Source: Gloeocapsopsis sp. IPPAS B-1203
Lineage (GTDB): Bacteria > Cyanobacteriota > Cyanobacteriia > Cyanobacteriales > Chroococcidiopsidaceae
Direction: 5' to 3'
Assembly (NCBI RefSeq): GCF_002749975.1
Contig: NZ_PEIG01000012.1
Location: 62,001 to 126,000, forward strand
DNA: 64,000 nucleotides
The notes under the pieces are model-generated. The model was not told the DNA's origin. It did no database searches and was given only the letters and a program-made list of their open reading frames with translations. Made by a program: the position numbers and the translations under genes. Shown piece by piece: positions 1 through 7,765 of the stretch; positions within the stretch are counted from its first letter, which is position 1; each line of letters opens with the position of its first letter.

Positions 1-9
1 ACTATAAAA

Positions 10-942
10 ATGCAGATTCCAATTATTGATTTTCAGCCATTCACTGAAGGCGATTCAGCAACACGACAAGCTGTAGCACAACAGATTTATCAAGCTTGTC
101 ATGAAATCGGATTTATGTATCTCAAAAATCCAGGAATATCTCCGCAGCAGATTGAAGCTTTATTCAATCAGTCAAAGTTTTTTTTCAATCTCCCTTTAGA
201 AGTCAAGCAGCAGTTAGCTTGGAGTGATAAAGTCAGTAATCGCGGTTATGTCGGAGTTGAAAGAGAACGCCTCGATCCTGATAAACCTGGAGATCTCAAA
301 GAGGCATTCAATGTCGGTAAAGAAGTCAAAAGTTATGATGTTGCTCCTGGCATGATAGTTAATAAATGGCTTCCTGATCAAGAAGATTTTCAAAGTGATG
401 TTTTAGCTTTTTGGGATACTTGTTGCCAAGTTACAGAGCAAGTTTTACAAGCATTTGCGATCGCCCTACAAGTACCAGAAGACTTTTTTGCCACAAAGCA
501 CGATCAACAAAATCATACATTACGACTTTTGCATTATCCACCAATAGCAAAACTACCAAAATTAGGGCAAGTCCGTGCGGGGGCACATTCTGACTATGGC
601 AGTATTACACTTTTATTTCAAGATCAAATTGGAGGATTAGAAGTCCAAACCAAAGACAGCGAGTGGATTTTAGCACCAGCAATTCCTGATACAGTTGTCG
701 TCAACACAGGAGATTTGATGCAGCGGTGGACAAATCATGTTTTCTGTTCTACCAAACATCGAGTTATGATTCCAACAGATGAACGGATAGAGCGATCGCG
801 CTATTCTGTTGCCTTCTTCTGTCATCCAAACCATGATGCAGAGATTGCTTGTCTTCCTTGTTGTAGTTTAGAAAATCCAGCAATTTATCCACCAATTTCT
901 GCTGGAGATCATTTACTTAGCCGCCTGCAAGCAACTTATTAG
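10..942 (+). CDS. 2-oxoglutarate/Fe(II)-dependent oxygenase, isopenicillin N synthase family
   Basis: The 310-residue protein has the two-part plan of plant and bacterial isopenicillin N synthase-like oxygenases: an N-terminal DIOX_N region (about residues 3-120) and a C-terminal jelly-roll domain. The iron ligands can be read as H193 and D195 (in AHSDYG) and H250 (in TKHRV), and R264 in the RYSVAFF motif is the usual anchor for the 2-oxoglutarate carboxylate. The full set predicts an active oxygenase, but the substrate cannot be inferred. It starts at an ATG nine bases from the window edge, so its upstream region is not visible. Its stop overlaps that of the convergent lycopene cyclase gene by four bases. 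Confidence 0.85.
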   Translation: MQIPIIDFQPFTEGDSATRQAVAQQIYQACHEIGFMYLKNPGISPQQIEALFNQSKFFFNLPLEVKQQLAWSDKVSNRGYVGVERERLDPDKPGDLKEAFNVGKEVKSYDVAPGMIVNKWLPDQEDFQSDVLAFWDTCCQVTEQVLQAFAIALQVPEDFFATKHDQQNHTLRLLHYPPIAKLPKLGQVRAGAHSDYGSITLLFQDQIGGLEVQTKDSEWILAPAIPDTVVVNTGDLMQRWTNHVFCSTKHRVMIPTDERIERSRYSVAFFCHPNHDAEIACLPCCSLENPAIYPPISAGDHLLSRLQATY

Positions 943-1697
943 GTGTGTGCTTGATGAGAATCAATAGACGCGATCGCCGCAAGTTTTGGCAGTTTTAACA
1001 ACAGCAATAATAGTAACCCCTGCACTACCAGCATATTAGTGACAAGAAAGAAAGTCGCCTCTTCAATTGGCAATCCGAACAACTGTAACCCCGTCGTATA
1101 CATCTCAGAAATTTGCCAAATTCCGTCACCAATTGCAATTCGGTCAATTACCCATAAATACAATGTTGGAACAACAGTAGCAATTAACCAGATGCGTTGC
1201 ATTGCAAACAATGTTGCTGCACCTATTACCCATTGTAGCGTTAATACAGGCGCAGCCCAAGCGAGAATAAGTCCTAAATATACCGTCGAGGGCGATCGTA
1301 GCATCAAAAATCCAGCAAGACTTAACGATACTCCAATTACGAGTAATAGCACTCGCAAAAATGGAGAAGTATTTTCTTGAATTGGCTCTTTGTAACGTGC
1401 TAGCAGCCAGTAAAGCCATAATCCTGTCAGAATGCATTGCAAAATGAAAAACAAATACTCTTCAATTGGTACATAGCCAATTGTGCCTAAAACGCGATCG
1501 CTACCATATCCCCATACTTTCCGCCAAACTAAATAATTGTCCCAAGGTGTTGTATAAACAAAGGCAACAATAGCAATTAAAGGTAATCCCAACCACGCCC
1601 TACGCCCGCCAACACCTGCAAGTGGTTGTGGCTGTCTCCATGCGAGAAACAAAATCGGGGGAAGCACAAACAATAAATGAAAGACAAAATAGCTCAT
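939..1697 (-). CDS. Lycopene cyclase, CrtYc/CrtYd-type membrane protein
   Basis: This 252-residue protein is almost wholly hydrophobic, with about seven membrane segments, and holds two copies of the lycopene cyclase domain. The first half carries TTPWDNYLVWRKVWGYG and VPIEEYLFF, the second LPIEEATFFLVTN; the paired P-(I)-E-E motifs are the hallmark of the CrtYc and CrtYd subunits of actinobacteria and of the fused archaeal and fungal cyclases. Its expected reaction is cyclisation of lycopene ends in carotenoid synthesis. Most cyanobacteria use the unrelated CrtL or CruA/CruP enzymes, so a fused CrtYcd-like gene is notable. No other carotenoid gene lies beside it. The family call is firm; the end-group made is unknown. 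Confidence 0.8.
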   Translation of the reverse strand: MSYFVFHLLFVLPPILFLAWRQPQPLAGVGGRRAWLGLPLIAIVAFVYTTPWDNYLVWRKVWGYGSDRVLGTIGYVPIEEYLFFILQCILTGLWLYWLLARYKEPIQENTSPFLRVLLLVIGVSLSLAGFLMLRSPSTVYLGLILAWAAPVLTLQWVIGAATLFAMQRIWLIATVVPTLYLWVIDRIAIGDGIWQISEMYTTGLQLFGLPIEEATFFLVTNMLVVQGLLLLLLLKLPKLAAIASIDSHQAHT

Positions 1698-1963
1698 AAC
1701 TTTGGCGTGATTGGATAAAATGCAAGCAGCGCTTGCTAATCAAATAGTATGTACCATTGATTGAGTTGAGCTGTCACTATCTCTGGTGTTGTTAATACAC
1801 TTGTGCTTGCCGCAGCAAAAGAATTAATGAATAAAAGCTGACATAAATCTATATTTCCTTGAGTTTAAAAAGTTCAAAATTCGATAAAATATATGGTCTA
1901 AGATCATTAGTTTAATAAAGACAAGCGATCGCTCTTTGGGAAGTTACCGCCTTTTTGGCAACA

Positions 1964-2485
1964 ATGAAACACACCTTATCTGTTTTAGTCGAAGATGAAG
2001 CGGGAGTTTTGACCCGTATTGCTGGTTTATTTGCGCGTCGCGGCTTTAATATCGAAAGCCTCGCAGTTGGTCCTGCTGAACAAAACGGTATATCGCGAAT
2101 TACAATGGTTGTCCCAGGTGATGACCGAGTAATTGAGCAGCTTACTAAACAACTCTACAAGCTCATTAATGTCCTCAAAGTACAGGATATTACGGAAACT
2201 CCGTGTGTCGAGCGAGAACTGATGTTGCTAAAAGTCAACGCCACAAGTTCAACACGCTCAGAAATTGTCGAGTTAGCCCAGATTTTTCGCGCCCGCGTTG
2301 TCGATGTTGCTGAAGACTCACTCACGCTAGAAGTCGTCGGCGATCCTGGTAAAATGGTGGCGATCGTTCAGGTGTTGCAGAAGTTTGGTTTGCGCGAAGT
2401 GGCTCGGACTGGCAAAATCGCTTTAACGAGAGAATCTGGAGTGAACACAGAATTACTCAAATCTTTGGAGGCAGCAAAAGTCTAG
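1964..2485 (+). CDS. ilvH: Acetolactate synthase small (regulatory) subunit
   Basis: This protein is the regulatory subunit of acetohydroxyacid synthase, which condenses pyruvate in valine, leucine and isoleucine synthesis and passes on valine feedback. An ACT domain sits at residues 1-75 ([21 protein letters not shown], then the [10 protein letters not shown] signature), followed by a second ACT-like regulatory domain to about residue 165. The length (173 residues) is normal. ATG at 1964 is preferred over an in-frame TTG three codons upstream because family members start just before the ACT strand. The catalytic subunit IlvB is not adjacent. The gene stands alone behind a 260-base upstream region. 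Confidence 0.93.
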   Translation: MKHTLSVLVEDEAGVLTRIAGLFARRGFNIESLAVGPAEQNGISRITMVVPGDDRVIEQLTKQLYKLINVLKVQDITETPCVERELMLLKVNATSSTRSEIVELAQIFRARVVDVAEDSLTLEVVGDPGKMVAIVQVLQKFGLREVARTGKIALTRESGVNTELLKSLEAAKV

Positions 2486-2526
2486 CAGAGTCTTACTCTC
2501 TAAGTGGCTAGTGACATTGAGCTGCA

Positions 2527-2901
2527 CTACATCCAGTGATGAGGCAATAAATCGCTTAGTAGTATGTAGCTTGTGTCATCAACTATCACTTTTGTCTTGA
2601 GATTCTTTTTACTTACCTGCACCATTAACTCTCTGCACCTTCCACATGGCATCAGGATTTTTTTTGAACTCACTGCCACAATGTAATCAATCACAGTTTC
2701 ACGGGCTTTAAGCATTTCGGCGATCGCTGCATGTTCAGCGCAAAACCCAATACCACACGCTAAATCCAAACATATACCTGTATAAATAGTGCCTGCGTTT
2801 GTCATTAATGCGCAACTTACAGATCCTGCTGATAACCCTTGCTCGGCAAGTTGAAATTCTCCAAGTACAGTTTTGGCTTTCTTGATTAGTTCTTGGTGCA
2901 T
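2527..2901 (-). CDS. Cytidine deaminase family protein
   Basis: The protein (about 124 residues) has the zinc site of small tetrameric cytidine deaminases: CAEHAAI supplies one Cys and the proton-shuttling Glu, and PCGRCREL supplies two more Cys. The three-Cys arrangement and the short length fit the homotetrameric class that acts on free cytidine or deoxycytidine in pyrimidine salvage. The residue after CAE is His where Bacillus-type enzymes have Arg, so a related deaminase such as one acting on another pyrimidine or on a nucleoside antibiotic cannot be excluded. ATG at 2901 is chosen; a GTG lies two codons upstream. It converges on ilvH. Confidence 0.8.
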   Translation of the reverse strand: MHQELIKKAKTVLGEFQLAEQGLSAGSVSCALMTNAGTIYTGICLDLACGIGFCAEHAAIAEMLKARETVIDYIVAVSSKKILMPCGRCRELMVQVSKKNLKTKVIVDDTSYILLSDLLPHHWM

Positions 2902-3031
2902 TATCACTGAGTGCTGAAATCTTAAAGCATTTCCCTACTGAATAATCTTAAGGTTTCCTAACCTTAGACACCAGCAGTTGCCATCAAACAATGACGATAT
3001 TGTGTTGCTTGCGCGTCTTCTGCCTACGTGA

Positions 3032-3238
3032 CTAATTTGACTCTGCTTCAGTTGCTTGCTGAATCTTTTGTTCCACGGCATTCTCCCAACCTGGATCGCT
3101 TGGATTGATGGCGATCATGCGCCCTGAAGCTTTTGAGCGATCGACATACACATAAAAGGCATTTACGTCTTCTCGATGAGTCAAGACGTATCGACGTAAC
3201 TCGTCAAGATTCATTAGGTTAAAATCAGCTTTTGTCAT
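3032..3238 (-). CDS. DUF6887-like small protein
   Basis: This 68-residue soluble protein contains LDELRRYVLTHREDVNAFYVY and ends with an acidic, Gln-rich tail; I recognise the type as a small family common in cyanobacteria (DUF6887 from memory). Its ATG overlaps the TGA of the upstream gene in an ATGA, so the two are translationally coupled. Function is unknown. The size and overlap resemble type II toxin-antitoxin pairs, but neither protein has a motif of a known toxin. Confidence 0.7.
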   Translation of the reverse strand: MTKADFNLMNLDELRRYVLTHREDVNAFYVYVDRSKASGRMIAINPSDPGWENAVEQKIQQATEAESN

Positions 3239-3426
3239 GGCTCATACCCTCCAGTTAGCTTGATCTCAAAGTCTAGACTATCTTCAGCCAGTACATACAA
3301 ATTACCAGTCCGCTCATCAATTCTGACAAGTTCAATATTTCTATACTGCCATCCAGGATAAATCGCGTTGGTTAGTCGGTAGCAGAGTCTATAAAGCCCT
3401 TGAGCTTGCTCATCATTTGGTGCCAT
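3235..3426 (-). CDS. DUF6888-like small protein
   Basis: This 63-residue protein reads QAQGLYRLCYRLTNAIYPGWQ near its start, then ELVRIDERTGNLYVLAEDSL, a pattern that recurs in small cyanobacterial proteins (DUF6888 from memory). It is the first gene of a two-gene unit and its TGA overlaps the ATG of the DUF6887-like gene. No membrane segment, zinc site or nuclease motif is visible. Its role is unknown; the constant pairing of these families suggests that the products act together. Confidence 0.7.
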   Translation of the reverse strand: MAPNDEQAQGLYRLCYRLTNAIYPGWQYRNIELVRIDERTGNLYVLAEDSLDFEIKLTGGYEP

Positions 3427-3567
3427 ATTTGTTTAGTTTAACTTAAACCCAGTGATGAGATAGAATCCAAAATATGCAGTCTCTAGTAACTGTACCTGTC
3501 TATACAAATATTGCTATGAGAGTGAAGATCATTGCTATTTGGCAGCATCTAAAATCTTACATCCTTA

Positions 3568-3987
3568 CTAGTGACTTAATTGAGTTAACTTTAGAGTACC
3601 GCGTAATCTCAAGAGCGCGATCGCTTGCAATAGTGAAAGAAAAAATGTAGTGACAAGTAATCCGAGTGAAACGGGTAGCCGAAAGGCATTGTCACCTTGT
3701 AAAAGAAAATATGCGTGAATACTGACTGCAATTATTCCCCCAGCCACGAGCAACCAAGAGAACATAAAACCAGCGGTGCGACCTTGAGTTAAACATCGCT
3801 GACCGAATAGTATCAACATGACTAGTGGAATATTAAGCAGCAAATTCAGTTGAATTCCTCCTGGCATTCTGAACAGATCCCACTCATGCCAATATGCAGC
3901 GTCAATCTGGTGCGTAATGAGGATAGTTGCATTCACAAGGTAGAGCCAAGATAGTGATTTGGTCAGCATTGAACTTTTGATCAACAT
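3568..3987 (-). CDS. Four-helix integral membrane protein of unknown function
   Basis: The 139-residue product has four strongly hydrophobic stretches (about residues 10-28, 46-62, 73-92 and 104-124). The conserved-looking segment THQIDAAYWHEWDLF lies between the first two, followed by MPGGIQLNLLLNIP. I recall this pattern from small cyanobacterial and other bacterial membrane proteins of unknown function (possibly DUF6713). It stands alone, with about 140 bases to the DUF6888-like gene downstream and no partner on its own strand upstream. No function is proposed. Confidence 0.65.
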   Translation of the reverse strand: MLIKSSMLTKSLSWLYLVNATILITHQIDAAYWHEWDLFRMPGGIQLNLLLNIPLVMLILFGQRCLTQGRTAGFMFSWLLVAGGIIAVSIHAYFLLQGDNAFRLPVSLGLLVTTFFLSLLQAIALLRLRGTLKLTQLSH

Positions 3988-4083
3988 ACTTTTTCAATAA
4001 AAGCAATGAATCTAATTTAGAGTTCAGCACTGACAACTAGCAATTACTTCACAGGTAATGCAGCCCAACAGAGAAAGTGAATC

Positions 4084-4332
4084 TCAACTTGCTTTTGCTA
4101 AAGAGCGTACTGTTAAAATTTCATTAGCACTTAGGGAACTCACAGTAGAAATTGGTACAACAATCACTGTCAAAGATTCGCCAACCGCATTGAAGACTTC
4201 CAGTACACAACCCTCTCCGCCACCACTCGGATGCGGCACAAAGTCAACTAGCATTGCAATATCTCCCGCTTTTAGCTCATATTTTGGTAAGTCACGAGTT
4301 AAGGTGACTTCTTGATATAGCTCTAATGTCAT
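4084..4332 (-). CDS. DUF4926 domain protein
   Basis: The 82-residue protein starts MTLELYQEVTLTRDLPKYEL and continues AGDIAMLVDFVPHP, the typical opening of DUF4926 proteins, small SH3-like beta proteins found in many cyanobacteria. ATG at 4332 is chosen because AGGAG stands eight bases upstream; a longer frame with a GTG at 4392 would overlap the stop of the oxidoreductase gene but lacks such support. It lies 56 bases behind that gene on the same strand, so co-transcription is likely. The function of the family is unknown; members often sit near toxin-antitoxin or repair genes, and this one does not. Confidence 0.75.
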   Translation of the reverse strand: MTLELYQEVTLTRDLPKYELKAGDIAMLVDFVPHPSGGGEGCVLEVFNAVGESLTVIVVPISTVSSLSANEILTVRSLAKAS

Positions 4333-4388
4333 ATTAAGTCTCCTGGCGAGGTTTGAGGCAGATGAGATACCGTGCCTGCTTCTTATCG

Positions 4389-5393
4389 TCACTCGCTACC
4401 ACTGACTAAGACAATCTTACCCATTGTCGATCCAGCTTCGAGGACTTGATGTGCTGTTGCTGCCTGTTCTAGCAGAAAAATTTTGTTGAGGTGAATTTTG
4501 AGCTTTCCTTCATCAAACCATTGCCGACACTGATTTAGGATCTCCGCTTGATGTTGCTGCGCTTCAACTAGTCCCTGGAGCATGGGGGTCAGCATTAATT
4601 CATAGCTGACTCGGAGATTGCGATTTCTAGCAACTTTCCAAATCGTACTAGCATCTGGTTCTAGGATTGTCACAAGATCTCCATATACGCGCACTGCTGC
4701 AAAAGTCTTCGCAAAAGTTTCGCCACCAACCGTATCAAAAGCCAAATCTACGCCTTCTCCACCTGTCCAATCGAGCGCGGCTTGCACAAAATCTTGTTCT
4801 TTATAATTGATGGCAAGATCAGCACCCAGTTGATGTACAAATGCGGCTTTGTCATGCGAACTTACCGTTGTGCAAACGGTAGCACCATGCAATTTAGCTA
4901 ATTGAATTGCCACATGACCAACACCACCAGCGCCAGCGTGAATTAGAACTTTTTGCCCTGGCTGAAGTCGTCCGCGATCGCATAAAGCTTCCCAAGCAGT
5001 AATTAACACTAAAGGTGCTGCAGCCGCAGCAACAAAAGACAGCGAACTTGGTTTAGGGGCGACAAAACGTTCATCGACTACCACCCACTGCGCGTAGTTC
5101 CCTTGCTTACCGCCAAGTCCACCCTGACAAAAATAAACTTCATCCCCGACATGAAACCGCTGAACGTTAGAACCAACAACTTCGACGACTCCCGCACCAT
5201 CACAGCCTAAAATTGCTGGCATTTGATCGGGATAAAAAGTACCCCGTCGCCGTAATTTTGTATCGATGGGGTTAACACCTGCAGCTTCGAGGCGCACAAG
5301 AATTTCTGTGTCGTTCTCAATGCTAGGAGTTGGGACTTCCTGTAGTTGCAGAACCTCTGGATTTCCTGGTGCAGTCATTAAGACAGCTTTCAT
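4389..5393 (-). CDS. Zinc-independent quinone oxidoreductase / MDR-family alcohol dehydrogenase
   Basis: The 334-residue protein is a medium-chain dehydrogenase/reductase. A GroES-like domain covers residues 1-125 (GCDGAGVVEVVGSNV), and the Rossmann domain has the NADPH motif AGAGGVGHVAIQLAKLHGA near residue 150. It lacks the Cys/His set of the catalytic and structural zinc sites, which places it in the quinone oxidoreductase (QOR, zeta-crystallin) branch that reduces quinones or enals with NADPH. Length is normal. It is the first gene of a likely two-gene unit with the DUF4926 gene. The substrate is not predictable. Confidence 0.85.
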   Translation of the reverse strand: MKAVLMTAPGNPEVLQLQEVPTPSIENDTEILVRLEAAGVNPIDTKLRRRGTFYPDQMPAILGCDGAGVVEVVGSNVQRFHVGDEVYFCQGGLGGKQGNYAQWVVVDERFVAPKPSSLSFVAAAAAPLVLITAWEALCDRGRLQPGQKVLIHAGAGGVGHVAIQLAKLHGATVCTTVSSHDKAAFVHQLGADLAINYKEQDFVQAALDWTGGEGVDLAFDTVGGETFAKTFAAVRVYGDLVTILEPDASTIWKVARNRNLRVSYELMLTPMLQGLVEAQQHQAEILNQCRQWFDEGKLKIHLNKIFLLEQAATAHQVLEAGSTMGKIVLVSGSE

Positions 5394-5500
5394 CTTTAGA
5401 GTTTTGAATGCGTGAGTTTTGAGTTAACTCTACTTTAAATTCAAAGTTCATGATTGATGAAGTTGCACAGAGGTAAACACATGTGCTGCTCTTATTTATA

Positions 5501-5692
5501 TAGATATCCTGCGTAAAGAGAGCGAATGAATTCGCACACTATAAACAAAGTCCACCAATTCAGAGTTCTGAGTGATGAGTTTTGAGTGTTGAGTTAGGCA
5601 AATTCTTTATAATTCAAAATTCAAAATTCAAAACTTGCTTGGATAGCCCCGACTTTAGTCGTAAGGCATCTGTGATTCATGGAGGAGGTCTA
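5501..5692. mobile_element. MITE-like element, copy 1 (non-autonomous, TA-flanked inverted repeats)
   Basis: The ends are TAGATATCCTGC (5501-5512) and GGAGGAGGTCTA (5681-5692), a slightly decayed version of the perfect 12-base inverted repeats of a second copy at 43977-44143. Both copies share internal blocks: GCGAATGAATTCGC (5522-5535 here), ATAAACAAAGTCCACC, and GGATAGCCCCGACTT-AGTCG near the right end. The middle of this copy differs and carries tandem TTCAAAA and GAGTTTTGAG words. No open frame is present. Terminal TA dinucleotides suggest a TA target as used by IS630/Tc1-mariner transposases. The right TA also forms the TAG stop of the neighbouring ATPase gene. Confidence 0.65.
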
Positions 5693-7378
5693 ATGTCTTG
5701 TCTCCACAGTACTTAAGCGTTTAACCTTTGTCCAGTCTCTCTCTGAGGACTTAGAGTGCAAAGCAGTGCGCGGGATGACTCGTAACACTTCTTCTATAGT
5801 AGTTAAACCACTGGTGACTTTAGCGATCGCAGCCGTGCGGAAAGAAGCAAAGCTGGTTTCCTGAAGATAATGACGTAGCTGAGTAATTGTTCCCTCGTAA
5901 ATAATTTCTCGCACAACATCATCGATATCTAGTAACTCGACAATCGCTTCGCGTCCTAGGTATCCCGAATTAAAACAAGCACTACAGCCTTTACCTTTGC
6001 GCCATTGTGTTGGATTTGCTTGTTGCCAGTCAATCCCTAAAACACGTAAATCAGCTTCGGTTGGAGTATAAGGTTCACCACAATGCGGACACACTCGCCG
6101 GACTAAGCGCTGTGCCACAATTCCTAATAAAGCATCACTAAGTAGCGCAGGATCAGGTCCAATATCTTTTAACCGCGGAATCACACCGATCGCATCATTA
6201 GTATGCAGTGTCGTAAATACCAAGTGACCTGTTAGTGCTGCACGGACTGCAGTTTCTGCGGTTTCATGGTCGCGGATTTCTCCTACCATGATAATATCTG
6301 GGTCTTGCCGCAAAATCGCCCGTAAACCAGCCGCAAATGTCATTCCTGCAGCTTCATTAACTTGAGTTTGCGTAATCCGAGGTAAGACGTACTCTACCGG
6401 ATCTTCTACTGTCACCACATTGACGTTTTCTTTGGCAACACTTTGCAAACTTGTATACAGCGTACTTGTTTTGCCTGAACCTGTGGGACCTGTGAGAATA
6501 ATCATTCCCTGGGGCTGTTGTAACCAGTTTTTGTAGAGCGATAAGGTTTCTGGAGCAAAGCCTAAGTTATCAATATCAGAAAATGGGTTTTCACGCGGTA
6601 GTAAACGAATTACAGCCTTTTCGCCGTTGACACAAGGAAGCGTGCTTACGCGCATATCCATACCCATATCAGCAGCATTTGCTGTCGAATATTTCTCCTC
6701 GATCCGTCCATCTTGAGGGCGGCGGCTTTCAGAAATATCCATATTAGACATCACTTTCAAAGCAACAATCACGCGACGACTCTGTTCTGGTGGCAGAGTT
6801 GTAATATCACGCAGTACGCCATCAATGCGGTAGCGCACGCGCAATCCTTCTGCAGTTGGTTCAAGATGGATATCACTAGCACGGTTGCGTAACGCACCCG
6901 AAAGTAATGTTTTGAGTCGTTCAATTTGGTCAGCTGCCCGCGATAAATTAATCTGCGTCGTCTCTGAGATATTTTCCTGTTCTTGCTCGCCGGTAAGAGG
7001 GTTAACTAATGGTGAGGCATTGATGCGATTATTGTTTAGATTTTGGGTATGAAACCAGGTACGATAGCTTTTATCAGAAATCGGAATAATTTTAATTTCG
7101 CTGCCTGTACGTTTTGTAATTAGCGCGATCGCATCAGTAGTAATATTGACTGGACTACCGAGATAATAACAACCCCGCCATAGCAATAACGGAATAGTTG
7201 GTGGTAACGAAGTTTTATCAGGAAAGTGACGTAAGAACCTATAGCTAACATCTTTATCTAGTAGTTCATAGTTGATATTTCCTTGTTCATCTACCAAGAG
7301 TTTCAGTGCTTCGTCGCAAGTGATTTCTTGGTTCTTTAATCTTTGCCAAGTTGAAGTAATACTAGGTAAAGTTTGCAT
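5690..7378 (-). CDS. GspE/PulE/PilB-family secretion or pilus assembly ATPase
   Basis: This 562-residue hexameric ATPase would power type IV pilus extension or a related secretion system. The N1-type domain is short (residues 1-150), then come the N2 segment (RASDIHLEPTAEGLRVRYRID), Walker A GPTGSGKTST, the Asp box, Walker B IIMVGEIRDHETAE, the His box and a four-Cys zinc site (CPHCGEP, CSACFNSGY). ATG at 7378 is chosen over an upstream in-frame start that adds a 23-residue stretch unlike the family. No pilC or pilT gene is adjacent. Its last codon is followed by a TAG that belongs to the terminal repeat of a MITE-like element, so its C-terminus may have been altered. Confidence 0.85.
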   Translation of the reverse strand: MQTLPSITSTWQRLKNQEITCDEALKLLVDEQGNINYELLDKDVSYRFLRHFPDKTSLPPTIPLLLWRGCYYLGSPVNITTDAIALITKRTGSEIKIIPISDKSYRTWFHTQNLNNNRINASPLVNPLTGEQEQENISETTQINLSRAADQIERLKTLLSGALRNRASDIHLEPTAEGLRVRYRIDGVLRDITTLPPEQSRRVIVALKVMSNMDISESRRPQDGRIEEKYSTANAADMGMDMRVSTLPCVNGEKAVIRLLPRENPFSDIDNLGFAPETLSLYKNWLQQPQGMIILTGPTGSGKTSTLYTSLQSVAKENVNVVTVEDPVEYVLPRITQTQVNEAAGMTFAAGLRAILRQDPDIIMVGEIRDHETAETAVRAALTGHLVFTTLHTNDAIGVIPRLKDIGPDPALLSDALLGIVAQRLVRRVCPHCGEPYTPTEADLRVLGIDWQQANPTQWRKGKGCSACFNSGYLGREAIVELLDIDDVVREIIYEGTITQLRHYLQETSFASFRTAAIAKVTSGLTTIEEVLRVIPRTALHSKSSERDWTKVKRLSTVETRH

Positions 7379-7765
7379 TTTTATATGTATAAATATAGAT
7401 ACTTTGTAAATGTTTAAACTAAGTTTAAAAGAGGTAAATAGAGTCACGAAAAACTAGATTAGGCATTTTACTTGCCCATATTCTAACTTTCATGAATCAA
7501 TCGAAAATCCACAATAAATCTAGCGCTGTTTGCTCAAAAGTCCAAGCGAAGTTTCACTGATAGCCTATAACCAGCTTTGGATAACTAATAGATATTCTCG
7601 GTGAATTTACAGGAAGTTGCCTTTAAAAACACTTTTTAAGAATCGCAGTTTTACACTTGACACTATTGCAGTAAGAATACAGCGATCGCCTAAAAAAAAC
7701 TCCCTAAAATAAAAAGATTTGGAGCTATAGTAACCCCAAACCTTTTACTAACAATTGAATAAAGC
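7379..7765. other. Intergenic region between ATPase and PDH-E2 genes
   Basis: No coding frame with a ribosome binding site is seen. The left 320 bases must hold the promoter of the ATPase gene; the right end holds a terminator for the E2 gene. One HIP1 site lies near 7681. Confidence 0.6.
7706..7740 (-). terminator. Rho-independent terminator of PDH-E2 gene
   Basis: On the minus strand TTTGGGG pairs with CTCCAAA (one G-U) around a nine-base loop and is followed by TCTTTTTATTTT. It lies 26 bases beyond the stop codon. Confidence 0.65.

Noticed and set aside
1039-1380. Open frame of 113 codons on the + strand opposite the lycopene cyclase gene
   Set aside because: It is antisense to a well-supported gene with clear membrane motifs and has no ribosome binding site.
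7379-7447. 23-residue extension of the GspE/PilB-type ATPase
   Set aside because: The extra residues are hydrophobic and AT-rich, with no family counterpart; ATG 7378 starts the normal domain.
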